A stretch of DNA of 64,000 nt from Dirofilaria immitis (GCA_024305405.1 JAKNDB010000068.1:7369501-7433500); one strand, 5' to 3'; positions 39,356-52,288 are shown, counted from the stretch's first letter. Notes: generated from the sequence alone by a model not told the origin. Program-made: numbers and translations.

Positions 39356-42300
39356 ATGATTTCAGAAACATGTGAACCTTCCGAAATGGCAATAATGGAG
39401 CACATCTTGATATTGCTTACTCTTGGCAATTCTGTTGAGGAAAAAATTTTATTTAGTTTAGTTCTTTCTCTTCAGAAATTGGGAGAGAATTCTTCTTTAT
39501 TTCTTGTTGATGGGAGGTAGCTAACTAAAAGTTGGTGTTTCGAGCTACTGTGACACTTGCTTAGGCCAACAATAAGTTTTATTTTGGGGTCCTACAACAT
39601 TATAACAGAATATCGCAAGTATACAATTATTATTGTCGTATCTGTCTCTTGGCTTTGTCGTTCTCTTTTCGCTCCACCACTATTGTAGTTTTCCGCCGAA
39701 CTCTGATTGTCAAATTGAATTTAAGCTGTCGTCGAACTCTTCGAGCAACTTTTCGAATGAGTAACTTCAACTCCGAAATATTTCGTTTTTAAATCCTTCA
39801 GAGTTCCTTCTCTCTATTTCGCCGACTTGTTGCATCTTAATTGGTTGACCTTACTTTGTTGATCGATGAATGGAGTGCTTTGATAATAAACATCTTCATC
39901 CTTTCAGCTTGTTAAACTTTGGCGTGCTATTTAAACTTTAATGTCTTTTGTATACCATGATTTTTCCTTTGTTTACAATATTATAGCATTGTCATTTGAC
40001 CTTTTAACATTCTTATCTATATACAACTGATTACATCTTTGGATTTCTGCCGACAAATTCTCGGATTCCTTCCAATAGACCTTCAAACACATTGGAAAAA
40101 GAAGGAAAGGGTAAAAGATGGACCAGATAGGATATGCACAGCGTGCTATTGGGAATGATATCGGGTCTTCCCGCAAAGGTCTTACTGGAATTTCCTGCAA
40201 AAACCTGAATTTATCAATTGAGCAGATGTTCCCCATCCAATTATTCCTAAATGATACTACTTGTTGCAAAACGGGACAACCCTTCACAATTTGAAATTTT
40301 TCGCGGCACTTTCGTAAGTTGCATAAGAAGAAACGTTTGTTTTTGTTTTTCATTCCATTTTTGTTTCGAGCAGCTAGCGGTCGAAGTAGGTGATCTTTTA
40401 GGGTGTCTTTCTCGAGTTTTCAGTTCTTCCTTGACGGTTTTTCAGCTATTCCACTTTCTTCTCCTTCTTTTTTGTGTTAGTACAATTTCTAATATTTTTT
40501 TGTTTCTATTAGACTTTCTGCTTATTTTTCGAGTTCGTAACAGTTTTTTGCTTCCAGTTCTTGACGTTATATTAAATACACGTCTGTAACAATTCGTGAC
40601 TATTATTTCTGGATTATTGTGAGGGAAGATGTTTTGAAAGTCATTTTTGTCGATATCCATTTTAGTTGCAAGCTATATAAATATATTGATTATCTGTTGG
40701 TCAGTTGTGGATAATTAAAGAGATTCTAGTTTTGTTATAATATGGATGTTCATAACTGCTCATTAATTATTCATAATTCCGCAAATACCGAGAATAAATA
40801 CAAGAAAATTTCATCTGGAAAAATAGTAGGGAGAATGAACCATCACTTTCTTCAGAATTTCCAAACATTTTAAAAACCTTCATGGAAGATGACAGGGAAA
40901 ATATCACTGATAGGATTTCGAGGGTAATTTTTCAAAATGTTTTCATTTAAGTGCTTAGTATTCTGAAATGATATTAATATCAATATTTTCAGATAAAGTT
41001 TTCATTTATATTTTCTAATACTCTGATGCATCCTATATAAAGTTGAATTTTTAGTTTAAGCTTTTTATTGTATAGGTGAATTTACACTCGGCAGAACACC
41101 GGCCACGAAGCCGAATTCGCAATTGCAAGCCTTCAGATCCATTTCATGTGCATAATTGTAAAGGTAATTGCGCTTGATCATAAAAAATGGTTTTGAAAAA
41201 AATTCCTTTTAGTTTGTTATTTTATCCAATTTTTGATTGTACGCTGAGTCAGAAATGCGCTTTAGAGATGTGAGTGAATAATTATTTTGAATTTTATTAC
41301 ATCTTATTTCATAAACTTGAAAATATTTCAAATCATTTGCTGATGTATTAAATATTTTAGATCGTTTACCATCGCTTGAAACTGAACAGCAATTTCGTAT
41401 TGCAATTACAAGATGTGCAAGAGGAGGTGATTCTGTGGAACGTAATCCTTCAAACAGCAAGTTTTCTGGTACATCGTTCTCATTTAGTCATTCAGTCAGA
41501 CATATGGAACTAATCGTTGTAATCATCAACTAATTTAATAATGAAACATTCAGGCTCTAATTTATTTGATTTTTTTATTTCTTCTACAAATATTTTTCAA
41601 TTTTCAGATGGCATGAGAGTGACACCAAATGTACTAAGTTTACCTCCTTTAATTTTCAAAGTATGCTTGGTCTATGGATTTATGGCAATAACTTCTGTTC
41701 AATGAAAAATATTAGTGCTGTTTTCTATGCATCAAATTCAAAGAGAGGAAGTGATGAAATATTTACAAATAGTTTGTTTAGAGTTGAATGGAATGTGTTG
41801 ATTGTTTAATTTTAGACCAAACCTGTTGTCATATCCTCATCTCCCATGATGACTGATTTTTCTGCAACAGCAAAAAGCGTTGAAAGTCGAAGAACTGTTG
41901 GAGTTGACACTTCCTTCACTCATCTTAGTACCCCGAAATATATTAAGGGTTCGTTTACCTGAATTTTTTCTTTGTTTTTTAAATCAAATATTTGCACTTT
42001 GTTGATATTATGTAGTTTTTATGGTTCTTGAACTTAATTTTAGGAAAAGTTCGAAAGGACAAAAAAATCGGGGACTGTGTTCAACAAATGAGGTAGGCAT
42101 AAGAAGAAAATATATATTGAAGCAAAAAAACTTGCAGGCTTGATGTTCTTCATGTAAGAATTATTTAAACAATGAGGTAGCAAAAATTTCACTGTTGATG
42201 AAACATAATTTGGAGTTCTAGAGTAATTTATTGTTTACTTTCAATGCATTTATGATTCATGAATTTCATGTTCAGTGCATCACAGCATTGCAGATGTAAC

Positions 42301-43133
42301 GCAACAAAAGGATTACATGTAAATGTTGTCCGTACACGAAGCAATTCTACTATACATTCTAGAAATCGTTTTTCGAGTATTAGTAAATGACGACTGTGGA
42401 AAAGATCTATCAATATCTAATATAATTTGTTTTTATTGACTGCTAATTTACCGAAAATTCTTTTTATTATTAAATAAATGACTTGATTCATTTGATGGAC
42501 GCTATGCTTTTTGCTTATTATTCTTTAAATTATTTCATTTAATAAAAAATAGAAATTTTACGTTCTTTGCTAAAATCGTCTCTTTTTAATATGTTTTCAA
42601 AATATATTTGTAATTGAAGTATATTTTCAGTTTTTGTTTATTGACTCATTTAGTGCTCAGAAATCTCATTAATTTATTTTATGATAAATTGACTAGTTGT
42701 TACTTCTCTCATATAGAGCAATTTTTTAGTTATTTCAAAGAACTTACCTGAATTACATAGTGATTGTCCTGTGAATTCTTGAAGGGTGTTGTGTATCGCA
42801 TTACTTTCATTTGTGTATTTTATATATGGAATTGAATTGGTTACTTTGCTTGACCTTGTTTTGTAAATTGTCTGTGTAGAGATACCACTTTCGTAAAATA
42901 TCAGAAGCAATAAATTTAATTTACCAACCATTTATATTTTTAATTTGGAATTTTTGATGATTTTTGTTACAGTTTTTTAAAATTAAGACTTGCGGAATCA
43001 AGAAGGCAGGTAACTTCCAGAAATATTTAGGAGAAAGGAGGACAAATGACATCATCTTTTCTAGATGTCATTTGAAAATATTAATTTTTACAGTGATGAA
43101 ATAATATTCCAGGTGAAATGCGCCGTACCCTAA
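39356..43133 (+). CDS. Unrecognised eight-exon protein
   Basis: Exons 39356-39516, 40827-40923, 41076-41163, 41361-41468, 41608-41660, 41816-41948, 42044-42092, 42973-43009 and a short last exon 43113-43133 join in phase throughout, with no frame correction. The N-terminus is acidic and helical (MISETCEPSEMAIMEHIL, then SLVLSLQKLGENSSLFL). The middle is Ser/Pro- and Arg-rich and probably disordered (EHRPRSRIRNCKPSDPF; VTPNVLSLPPLIFK; SVESRRTVGVDTSFTHL; STPKYIKG), with several S/T-P sites. The C-terminal helix (CVQQMRSFLKLRLAESRRQ) could be a coiled coil. It looks like a phosphoregulated adaptor, but I recognise no family. An alternative start at 40742 would need a frame correction. The first intron (1.3 kb) holds an antisense open region. 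Confidence 0.5.
39973..40660 (-). pseudogene. Antisense open region nested in intron 1 of the unknown gene
   Basis: Minus-strand ATG at 40660 opens a basic protein (ending LTQKRRRRKWNS at TGA 40442-40444). After the stop a second frame is open for over 120 codons down to 39973, with KNKNKRFFLCNLRKCREKF, GCPVLQQVVSF and IPVRPLREDPISF. The two pieces overlap around 40.35-40.45 kb and could be one reading frame interrupted by an indel, or a decayed mobile-element or nested gene. No reverse-transcriptase, integrase or transposase motif is visible. Confidence 0.3.
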
Positions 43134-44204
43134 ATGTGCATATTCGTACTTTCATCTGAGTAATCAGATACTAGACGACGAATGCTTGTGCAATTACAGT
43201 CGACCAGTGTACGTGTTTAGAAGATTTTTCTTCCAAAAAATATTCTGCTTTCTTGAATATTCCTAACATATAAAGAATTTAGGATTCAGTCAAATAAATT
43301 CCAAGAATGAGATGATGAAGTTGTTGAGGTGACATAATGGTAAGTGAATAATGATTGTTCATCAATTAGTTTATAATAAGATGCGGTGTGTTACAGTATA
43401 TTGTATTTATTAAAAGTCTTGTTAACAAAACACTTTGAAAAAGGCTAAAGGTCAATGATATGTGAAATATAAAATACCCGACTGGCAGAGCGCTTGTCTT
43501 TTATTAAATGAGACGAAAATATGTTGGTAAGAGCGACTTCAAATATAATTATCTTTGTCAAATATTTATTCCAAATTATATATATATACGTATGTATATG
43601 CACTTGATTGTTGATTGCAAAGCAACTTAACCTTTGCTCCATCATCGTTAATGAGTCAAATATATTCTTTGCCTTTGGCTTAATCTCATACATTCTATTT
43701 CTTATCAGAGGAAACGATAATTGTTTTAAGTTAACTGAAGATCATTTTTTAATTTACGAAAACTAATAGTAAATGGAAATCGGAGCTATTCTTGAGTTGG
43801 CCACTCGACTTCAGCTTTCAAATGGAATGATTCGTAATTGGTTGCATAGTGGGATTACGATAAACTTCTTTTGAATTCGTCGTTCAATAAAAAACGGAGA
43901 TAATATTACTGTGGTACTTGACGTACGTATTCTCTTCCTTTCTCGTAGACATTTGATTTCGAGGCTTATGGCGCTCACTCTATTTATCTTATCGCATAAT
44001 CTAAATACTGTTGTCATTTTTTTAAGTAATCGGGAATTCAGAGAGCTGTTTGAGAGTTCATTTCGATTATTTATTCAAACTTGGCTATTGTTAGAATGAA
44101 AGTTTAAAATAGTAAGATAAGTGAACATTTCGGATTTTATTAGTTACAATTTTATATTTGTCATATTTAAAACTAAATCGATCCAAATATTTACAGATAT
44201 AACA
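43134..44204. other. Intergenic stretch upstream of ppm-2
   Basis: About 1.07 kb, AT-rich, with short opposing ORFs (43.4-44.1 kb) that lack splice support. No gene recognised. Confidence 0.4.
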
Positions 44205-47200
44205 ATGGGCCAGACATTGAGTGAGCCTGTAACAACGAAGGAAACTGCCTCGTGTGCTAATCCGTTCTATAAAATAGGTAGCTCTTGCATGCAAGGATGG
44301 AGAATCAGTAAGTTTCGGCCTAAATTTTGAATTGAAGTTAATGGAAGAAATTTGTCTTCTCTTGTAATCATTTTCTTCTAATCTTTCTTGAAACTAAATT
44401 TATCAAAGGATAAATATTGTAGATATGGAAGATGCTCATATTCATCTGCTAGCAGTGCCAGACGATACTCAAGCAGCTTTTTTGCAGTTTATGATGGTCA
44501 TGGTGGTGCCAAAGTATCACAGTATGCCGGCATTCACCTTCATAAGCTTATCGCCACTAACGCACATTATGGTCAATTTTATTGTTTCTTTTGGTTATTC
44601 TGAATAACCTAACATAAATGGTATTTAATAATTATTGAAATTACAAATTTGGATTCAATTCTTTGTTTATTCTTTTTCAAACTCCAATTCATTTTAGAGC
44701 GTGAAAAAATCATGGGAGATGTCAGTACGTTGAATATGACTTTGTAATGATTTTTAATTTTTTTTCTTTAAGTAGTTTAAATATTGTGTCATAGTTCGAA
44801 TAATTTACAGTAGAGGGTAACATAGAGGAGGCAATAAAGCAAGGTTTTTGGCTCTGGATGAAAAAATGCGAAACGATGATGAAATGCGGGATGATATGTC
44901 GGGTACAACTGCTGTAGTAGTCCTAATCAAGAACAAGAAAATTTATTGCGGTTGGTTAATTAGAATTACGATTAATGTTATGTGAAGTCTTGTATTAGTA
45001 TTCATTTCCTTTTTTTTTCAATCGCATATAACCTTTTCAAATTTTTTTGTATATGAACTTTCAAAGCAGTAACAGTTATTAATTAACCCTTTACAATATT
45101 TCATTCTTAGTGAGCAAAAAAAGGGAAAATTGCAGGTAATGTGGGCGATTCGAGAGCTGTAGCATGTGTCAGTGGTGCCGCACATCCATTAAGTTTTGAT
45201 CATAAACCAGCGAATGAGAATGAGGCAAGGCGGATCGTTGCTGCTGGTGGTTGGGTTGAATTCAACCGTGTAAATGGTAATTTGGCATTATCTCGAGCCT
45301 TGGGCGATTTTGCGTTTAAAAGAATGATCATAAATCTCCGGAAGAGCAAATTGTGACCGGTACGTTTGCTATACTTTCCTTTGGTAACTTGATTTGACTT
45401 AATTATATTGCGGGTTTCCTGCCAAAGTTTCTGTTGAAGATTCATTAAGTAGACTGAAATAAAAATTTTATCATTTATTTTTAAAATAGATTTTGGACAT
45501 TGTATGTTTTGTGGAAATTATGTACAAGTTTTGTTGTTTTAAGCCTGTCCTGATGTTACGGTGTGCGATTTGACGTATGACCACGAATTCATTATATTGG
45601 CTTGTGATGGGATTTGGGATGTTATGTCAAACCAGGAAGTTATAGAGTTTTGCAGAGATAGGTTGGCTGCTGGTTGTGAACCTGAAGCAGTAAGTCATTA
45701 TTCCTTGTCATCAGCATTTCGTATAAAAATTTTTGGTCTCTGGAATTTACCTATTGTTATATCATATAAGAAAAAATCATTTAAAATTTTTTTGTTCATA
45801 ATTTTTGCTCCATCTTTCTTTTTTTTTTATGTATTGCAGTCTTGTTTCAATTTTCAGTGTTTTATTTTTATCATCCTTATTTTTGGATTGTTAATTTTGG
45901 AATTATAAATCTTTCTCTTTTGGTTCTTGCAAGGAAAAATTATTGAATGGGTTCTGATTTAGAATAATTTTTATCGCTGTTTCCATATTATCATTTTCTA
46001 TAAGTGGAATAAAGTAGTATTAGATAGTTTCAGTTCGATTGAATTGGAAACTCATGACTTCGATTTTTTTAAATAATTTTCAACTTTTCTAATATTTTGC
46101 TCATTGCTGCAGACATTAGTTCAAGTTTTATAAAGAAGGTAGCTCACTTTGTCGATTTTTTCCTGGAAATTTTATGGGCTTTTACAAATTCTGCCTACTA
46201 TTTCCTTACAGTTAATAATTATCTTGGTAATCAACAATTAATTAACAAAATGATATTCAAGGTTTATTTTGTCGTGTGTTGATTATGAATTAAAATTCCA
46301 ACTATTTATGATTCTTTAAATGAATTTTATAATTATTTCCGGAAATAACACATTATTGATCTAAGAAATTCAAAATATTAAATGGCCTTCTTCTATTCTA
46401 CATTGCTATGCATACTTATGCGTAGTCGTCATATTTTGCGCTATTTTTCTCTAGTTGCGATCTGAAGTTTTTTTACTCACATTTACCATTTCTTTGATCG
46501 AATGAGTTTTCCTTGTTGATCGAATGAGTTTTCCTTGCTGCGGGATCGTAATGACAGAAAGGCCAGTTCTTGCATCATTCAGGAATTGATTATTCTTAAT
46601 ATTATTTGTTTCATGAGACTTTAGTTAGTATTTTCCTTTATTAGTCTTTTCATATTAATTGTTTATTAAAATTTTGGTTACTATAATTTTGTTAAAATAC
46701 ACTACTCTACCATTTTTAGGTTTGCGAAGAGCTTCTTTCGAAATGTCTAGCACCAGATTGTCAAATGGGCGGCCTTGGTTGCGATAATATGACTGCAGTT
46801 TTGGTATGCTTATTACAAGAAGATACACCAGAAGCATATGTAGCACGTTGTTCGCGAAAACGTGTTGAATCTGCAGCCGGTGATATAACTAGCCTAGACG
46901 GTGAAACATTTGTCACTCCTCAGCCATCACCTATAGGAATTGAATCTAATGAGGTAACAGTCCTCATCAATAAATAAGTTTAATTTTTTAGAATATATGG
47001 TTAGGTTAATTAAAATCTCTTCGCATTAACACTTTCTCGGTCCATTATGTTTACTTTAATCTTTCTTGGTAATTTCAGGAACTACTCGCGCAAGAGCAAG
47101 ATGGTATCAGCAAATTGAATATTATGATAACGAGCGAGCAGGAATTTGCTGATAATGAGAAGCCCTCAGGAGAATATATCATTCACTTGGATAAGACAAA

Positions 47201-47225
47201 ATCAAATGAAAATTCAGTGAGCTGA
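44205..47225 (+). CDS. ppm-2: PP2C-family Mg/Mn-dependent protein phosphatase (PPM-2 type)
   Basis: Exons 44205-44307, 44423-44571, 44698-44724, 44811-44950, 45136-45359, 45544-45689, 46720-46953 and 47079-47225. The start MGQTLSEP gives Gly at position 2, so N-myristoylation and membrane attachment are likely, as in the PPM1G/PPM-2 group. PP2C motifs in order: [14 protein letters not shown], the metal-binding [86 protein letters not shown] and [14 protein letters not shown]. All four metal-binding Asp positions are intact. A Ser/Glu-rich tail follows, ending KSNENSVS at TGA 47223-47225. Frame slips at 44478-44483, 44845-44849 and about 45323. Intron 6 is long (1 kb) and carries a 22-bp tandem duplication. 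Confidence 0.93.
46494..46537. repeat. 22-bp tandem duplication in a ppm-2 intron
   Basis: ttgatcgaatgagttttcct... is present twice back to back (46494-46515, 46516-46537). Confidence 0.85.
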
Positions 47226-47329
47226 TGGTATTGCTTATCAAAAAGCTCAAGCCATTTATTTTTTCTTCATAACCTCAATATTATATTAAATAATTACTAC
47301 AAATTAAAATAATCCTATTTGTACGAAGA

Positions 47330-47349
47330 TATATATATATATATATATT
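47330..47349. repeat. (AT)n microsatellite
   Basis: About ten AT units just downstream of the ppm-2 stop codon. Confidence 0.85.
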
Positions 47350-47679
47350 TCTTTGTATTAACTTATCTTCTCGTTATTCAAGTACCAAAAACTTATATGA
47401 AGCATAGCTATTTATTATATCTCATCACTTTGTATAATAACTCATATTTGCATCAAATATTGTCATTCAATTGATAATTATGAGCTACCATTACGCTAGT
47501 TTCTGATTTTCTGAGTTGCATTTTTGAAGTGATAATTTAATACATGGTGTTTATCCTTATTCACAACTCTTTTTCTTGATTTAAATACTACTGTCAAATA
47601 CAGTAACTGATTGTGTTATAAAAGTGACGAATGTAAAGTAGTTTTTCAAATGGATATCTTGTTTCAAATTCAAGCCCTA

Positions 47680-48507
47680 TCACTTTACCTTTCTTTTTCC
47701 TTGATTCTGTATTGCATTTGTTGATTCTTTTTTCGTTTTTGTTTCTTCTTTTAAAAGCATTTCCCAGTGAATGATATAATCGCGGTGCATTTTCATCACG
47801 TAATTCTTGTCGCCGATAATCATTTTCTTGTAAAGATATTTGTTTTTTCGTGGGATTCTCTATTTGTATTTATCAAGTAATTCTATATACTATTCTAAAT
47901 ATGAAAATCAAAACGTTATAAAATAAAATACTTAGATTAAAAAATGCTTATTTTATCAACGTCTTTATGAAGTAACGAAATACTTAGTTCTCATTTTTGT
48001 TTGGCCTACTGCTTAAATTATAAGCATGTAAGAGTTTGCAGTCGGTCAGGCTTTGTGGCAAGAACAAATTGATGTTTTAATTTTAATCTTTTTCTAGAAC
48101 ATTTGTTTTTATAAATCGGAGAATAGTGAGTACGGATTCTGTGTGACAAAGAATCTTTCTGGAATTTAAATCAAGCATCTGTCTATGCAAAAGTTCTCGT
48201 TCGTCATTCGTAAAACTCCGTAAAACTCCTATCCTCTTCTATCTTTTTCTTCATTCCATGCTCTCTCATCTGCAGTTTTTATTAGATAAGAACTTTTTTG
48301 AGAAAACATTCCATATTTGAGTGTTTCTTCTAGATCTCTCAATATAATTCTCACACCTTTTTCCGCTTGTTTGTTGTGGGAGATTCTTTATTTATGCGTA
48401 AGAGTGCAGTTTAAATCATTCTTTTAATGAGAAGTTTCTATCTATTTTCAAGAAACATTTTCATTTACTTGCTCTTCGGATTGTTCTCATTTTCTTTCTT
48501 TTTATCC
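47680..48507 (-). CDS. Unrecognised lysine-rich protein, C-terminal four exons
   Basis: Four minus-strand exons join in phase: 48469-48507 (DKKKENENNPKSK), 48357-48385 (ISHNKQAEK), 48101-48269 (DERAWNEEKDRR..., then SFTNDERELLHRQMLDLNSR and HTESVLTILRFIK) and 47680-47859 (RIPRKNKYLYKK, GDKNYVMKMHRDYIIHW, ending QNQGKRKVK at TGA 47680-47682). One single-base insertion near 48230 is needed in the third exon; its phase arithmetic then fits exactly. The N-terminal exon(s) should lie in 48.5-49.5 kb but were not resolved. The product is charged and helical, without membrane segments. It follows the HIBCH gene on the same strand by about 1 kb, so they may share a transcript. Not recognised. Confidence 0.42.
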
Positions 48508-49539
48508 CTGTTATGTAAAATATATTTCCTTCCAATTAAATTCTAGCAGATAAGATGAAAATGTTGTTAACCTTACATAATTAGTTTATACAAGGATTTC
48601 AAAATACAACAGTTTTACAAATGATTTTTATACGATTAAGATAGAATAATGCGCTAAGACATAGGAAATGAGATGCTGTTTTATTGGATATAGAATTTAC
48701 GCTTAAGAATTCTCAAATCTGGTCATGGTATATTCTGGCTCATGAATTAATTCTTACATATTCTGAAAAGCTACCACGTTTGAAAATTAACGAAATTTGT
48801 GAAAATTTGGCAATATTACAATAATGATGTATAATATGAAAATAGGAAGATATTTCTCAGCTTTGAAGGGAAAGATTTCCCATTCTTTGACAGATTTCAT
48901 TAACATCTTTTTCATGAAATCATCATCATTCTGAGATTTTTATAAAATTGAAAAAATAATTTTTCTAAGAAATTAGTATGTTAACTATGGAAAATAATAA
49001 TTGATGTGAATTAACCAGAGATATATATCAAAAATTATAAATTACTGATCATATCTATCACGAGTATACACTGACCATATATTTTTATAGCACGATGAAT
49101 AAATCCGAGACGAATCATTTCGAAATCAAAAGATAACTAAAAAAAAAAAAACTAAGTTTCAAAAGCGCCTTTCCCTATGAATCAGACAAAAACATAGCAC
49201 AAGGAGCAAAAGTTGCAAATCTATTATATTAATAATGTTAAAAATTAGAAAAAAACTTAGCAATGCTGTCAGTAGATCTAATTAAAAAGAACTGCATACA
49301 AAATAATATAGCATAACAGAAATCTATTGAGAACTCGTTTCTAAATAAAGTAAGCAATCTCCATTCACATTTTTACGAACAAAACTCATTCAAAAATCTT
49401 CAAGCTGGAAAATATGAAATTCTTTTTGCAAAAGTTATAAAAAAGATGTTATTAAACAATATAACAGTTTCGTAAAATGAAAGAAAAAGAAAACGAACTT
49501 TGAGACTTGTCAAATTTTAAGCTCTAAATTCTTTAATAA

Positions 49540-52288
49540 TCAATTCTTCACTTTCTTGAAGGGTGCAAAGTATTCATCCATCATTTCATCGCTAATTTCT
49601 TCTATGCTAGTCGGTTTCCAGTTCGGTTTTTGATCCTTATCGATAAGAACTGGAATCGAAAAATTCTGTTTGTACTTAAATAAATAAAATAAATTTATAA
49701 TCAAACTAGCATATAACTTGGAAAAATCACTCGCAGAAACCTTTAAATTGATTTGTTTAAGAAATCAACCATAATTTTATACAAAAACAAACAAAATCAT
49801 ACTTGCTCTACAACCTTCGTGGAAATCATGATTTTTCATAAAACGTTGAGAAAGACGATATTCCATTGTGAAAACTTCGTGAAATTGCATTTTCAAACCA
49901 ATTTGTAATTGCCGAAAAGTCACTTTCAGTGACGTTGGACTCTGAATTATTTACTTAAGAATGCAAAGGATTAATATTCTTAGTATTTTATTAAGCATAA
50001 TATGGTATTCAGTAATTGCTTAAATTAAAAAAATCTAATACAGCATTCGAAGAATAATACCTTCATGCTAAGAATATTGAATTGTTTTCTGCCAAAATCA
50101 TCTCCATTATTTCGCAATTTTTTGAAAATTGATTCTACTGTACTGCCGCTAAACATATGATCAATTTGCGCTAGCCGTTTTTCAAGACCAAAGTTGGGGA
50201 TCTCATTTTCTTTCACGTGATACTTATTTAAAATATGATCTATCTTTCCTGTAGAAAGTAACTTGTTATCTGTCCTGAGCAGTTCATCCTCAAGATCCTT
50301 CAGCTTTTCTGATGGAACCTAAAAACTGATATGCATTGACTCCCAATTTTATCGAAGCAATGTAAAGAAAAATTCACCAAATGATGATTACTGTTTGAGA
50401 ATCATATAAATTTTACATTAAAAAAATTCACAAAATGATTACTGTTTGAGAATCATATAAATTCTTACATACAGTTTTATCTATTATTAAATAAATGGAA
50501 AATAAACTTTTTCAGAATTATTCATTGAAAAAAATCCATGAAACAAAATTCGAATGCTACCAAGATTTACAAAATGAGTAGCGAGACCCATATGATAAAC
50601 ATCAGCGCCTATTACTCGATATCCTGTAAGTGCCATAAATTGACCCAAATTATACGGTAGTCGTGACAAGAAAAACGTTCCTGAAAATATGACATATATT
50701 ATATCAGTTAACCTCTTCCATAAGTTAAACATTTAGAAGTAAATAACGAAGTAAAATATATGAAAAAGTATATTGAAATTGGTAAAATTATAATACCTCC
50801 AACGTCAGGAAAGAGACCAATAGCAGTTTCAGGCATTGCCAGTATTGTTCGTTCTGTTGCTATCCTATATTTTCCATGGAGAGAGTCCACAACCCTTTAA
50901 ATATAAAAAAATCCGTGCAACTGTCTATTTTCAGAGGAATTTATATTTTTTGAATGGTTAATTAAACTAATGAATTTTTACACACAATAAAGAGGCAAGG
51001 AAGAAAATCAATCTTAAATTTACTGAATATTAAACTCTGAATTTGTTCTAAGTTAATATCCTCAATGGGAGGAGGAGTAAGTTAATTCCTCTAAGTTAAT
51101 ATGTACAATTGAAAAATTATTTTCATGGGAAAAATCTAAGCTAACTAAATGCAATGAAGGACAAAAAATAAGAAAACAGTATGGAGTAGCAACACTTGCG
51201 ATGAGGAATTAACTTACTCCTCCCATTGTGATACCATCCATTACGGCGATATAAGGCACTTTTAATTCACCAATCAAATGATTCATCGTATACTGTTCGC
51301 GAAAGAAATCTTTGTATATTGTATTTGATGGATCATTTGCTTGTGCAGAGCGTGACACAGCTACGAATTGAAATTGAAAGAATCGATAAGATTATTTCCA
51401 TTATTTAATTATAAATAATCAAAAAAATTATTTAAAAAAAATAAAAAAAAATGAAATATTACTAATCACTGAACTGAAAACTACTCTCACCAATAATATC
51501 GCCACCAGCACAGAAGGCCTTGCCACCAGCTCCTTTAACAAATATAAACGGTACATTCGGATTACCGTTACAGTGCTGAAAAAATATTGATTATTATAAC
51601 ATGGCTACCTAATAATAAATAAATTCTTTTCATGGCTCACAACTAATTTTTGTTTCTGTACAGTACAGGAAACAAATGTAACTATAAGAATGGAAGTTGT
51701 AAACAGTTATTTATTCTTTATTCAATTGCTCAGCTCAAATTCCGGCATCTTGAAACTTTGAAGTATATAAGATGATCCACGTGGGCTGCAGGTCTCAAAG
51801 GCGTTGAGGTGATAAACCGTTCTGAATACAGAAAATAAGTCCCATAAAAGCATGCGTCTTTCATCCGCAGAACCTGTAGATAAGACTTTGACAAGCTATG
51901 AGGAATCAAAAATTTGTTCTTTCCAGGAGGCAAAAAAATGTCCAGCGAGTAGAGTTCGAATCCAAATCAATTTCGGGATTACTTTTAGATACCTAGACAT
52001 CCTTCTTCACTATCATACTTGCTGGATTATTGTAATAATTGCTGTCATGATATTGAACAGAGATATTAATCCAAAATTATAGAACTACTGAACGCAATCT
52101 ATACGTTAAACTTCAAACACGATGCTACAACAAACCTTCAATATCGGATATAATTTGCGTACCATGCTGATATTCAAAGCATTTAGAGTCCTTGGTCGAT
52201 TTAATGTCACAATTACCTTGCCATTTATGTCTTCTGCCAATATTTCTTCATCAACTCTAATCGACTGTAACTTAACAAAAACAATCAC
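49540..52288 (-). CDS. hach-1: 3-hydroxyisobutyryl-CoA hydrolase (HIBCH), 5' exon unresolved
   Basis: Mitochondrial valine-degradation enzyme of the crotonase fold, releasing 3-hydroxyisobutyrate from its CoA ester. Exons at about 52122-52288 ([15 protein letters not shown]), 51491-51577 ([14 protein letters not shown], the oxyanion loop), 51214-51361 ([16 protein letters not shown]), about 50800-50893 (the active-site block [15 protein letters not shown]), 50559-50682 ([27 protein letters not shown]), about 50060-50319, about 49806-49942 ([16 protein letters not shown]) and 49540-49655 ([12 protein letters not shown], stop 49540-49542). A two-base loss in a CT repeat at 50878-50885 breaks the frame, and a one-base misfit lies near the acceptor at 50319. 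The first exon, with ATG and targeting peptide, lies upstream of 52288 and was not found. Confidence 0.9.
50371..50466. repeat. Imperfect direct repeat in a HIBCH intron
   Basis: A segment containing gattactgtttgagaatca followed by tataaatt occurs twice, near 50387-50415 and 50437-50464, with similar flanks (attcacc/aaatgat and attcacaaaatgat). A local duplication of about 45-50 bp. Confidence 0.7.
51063..51228. repeat. Inverted duplication of a HIBCH splice donor
   Basis: 51063-51091 (caatgggaggaggagtaagt...) is the reverse complement of 51203-51228, apart from three extra bases (gga). The second arm spans the end of the HIBCH exon ITMGG and its GT donor. Thus a copy of exon end plus donor lies on the opposite strand within the following intron. 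Confidence 0.85.

Noticed and set aside
39560..39800. Possible LTR end (tgttgtaggacccc on the minus strand)
   Set aside because: No second copy, primer-binding site or target duplication was found in the window, and the adjacent open region has no reverse-transcriptase motif.
40251..40589. 112-codon plus-strand ORF rich in Phe/Leu
   Set aside because: It is opposite a K/R-rich minus-strand frame; its composition (runs of F and L) is what antisense of A-rich coding DNA gives.
51940..51970. tRNA-like T-loop (gttcgaatcc)
   Set aside because: No acceptor stem, D arm or anticodon arm can be folded around it.
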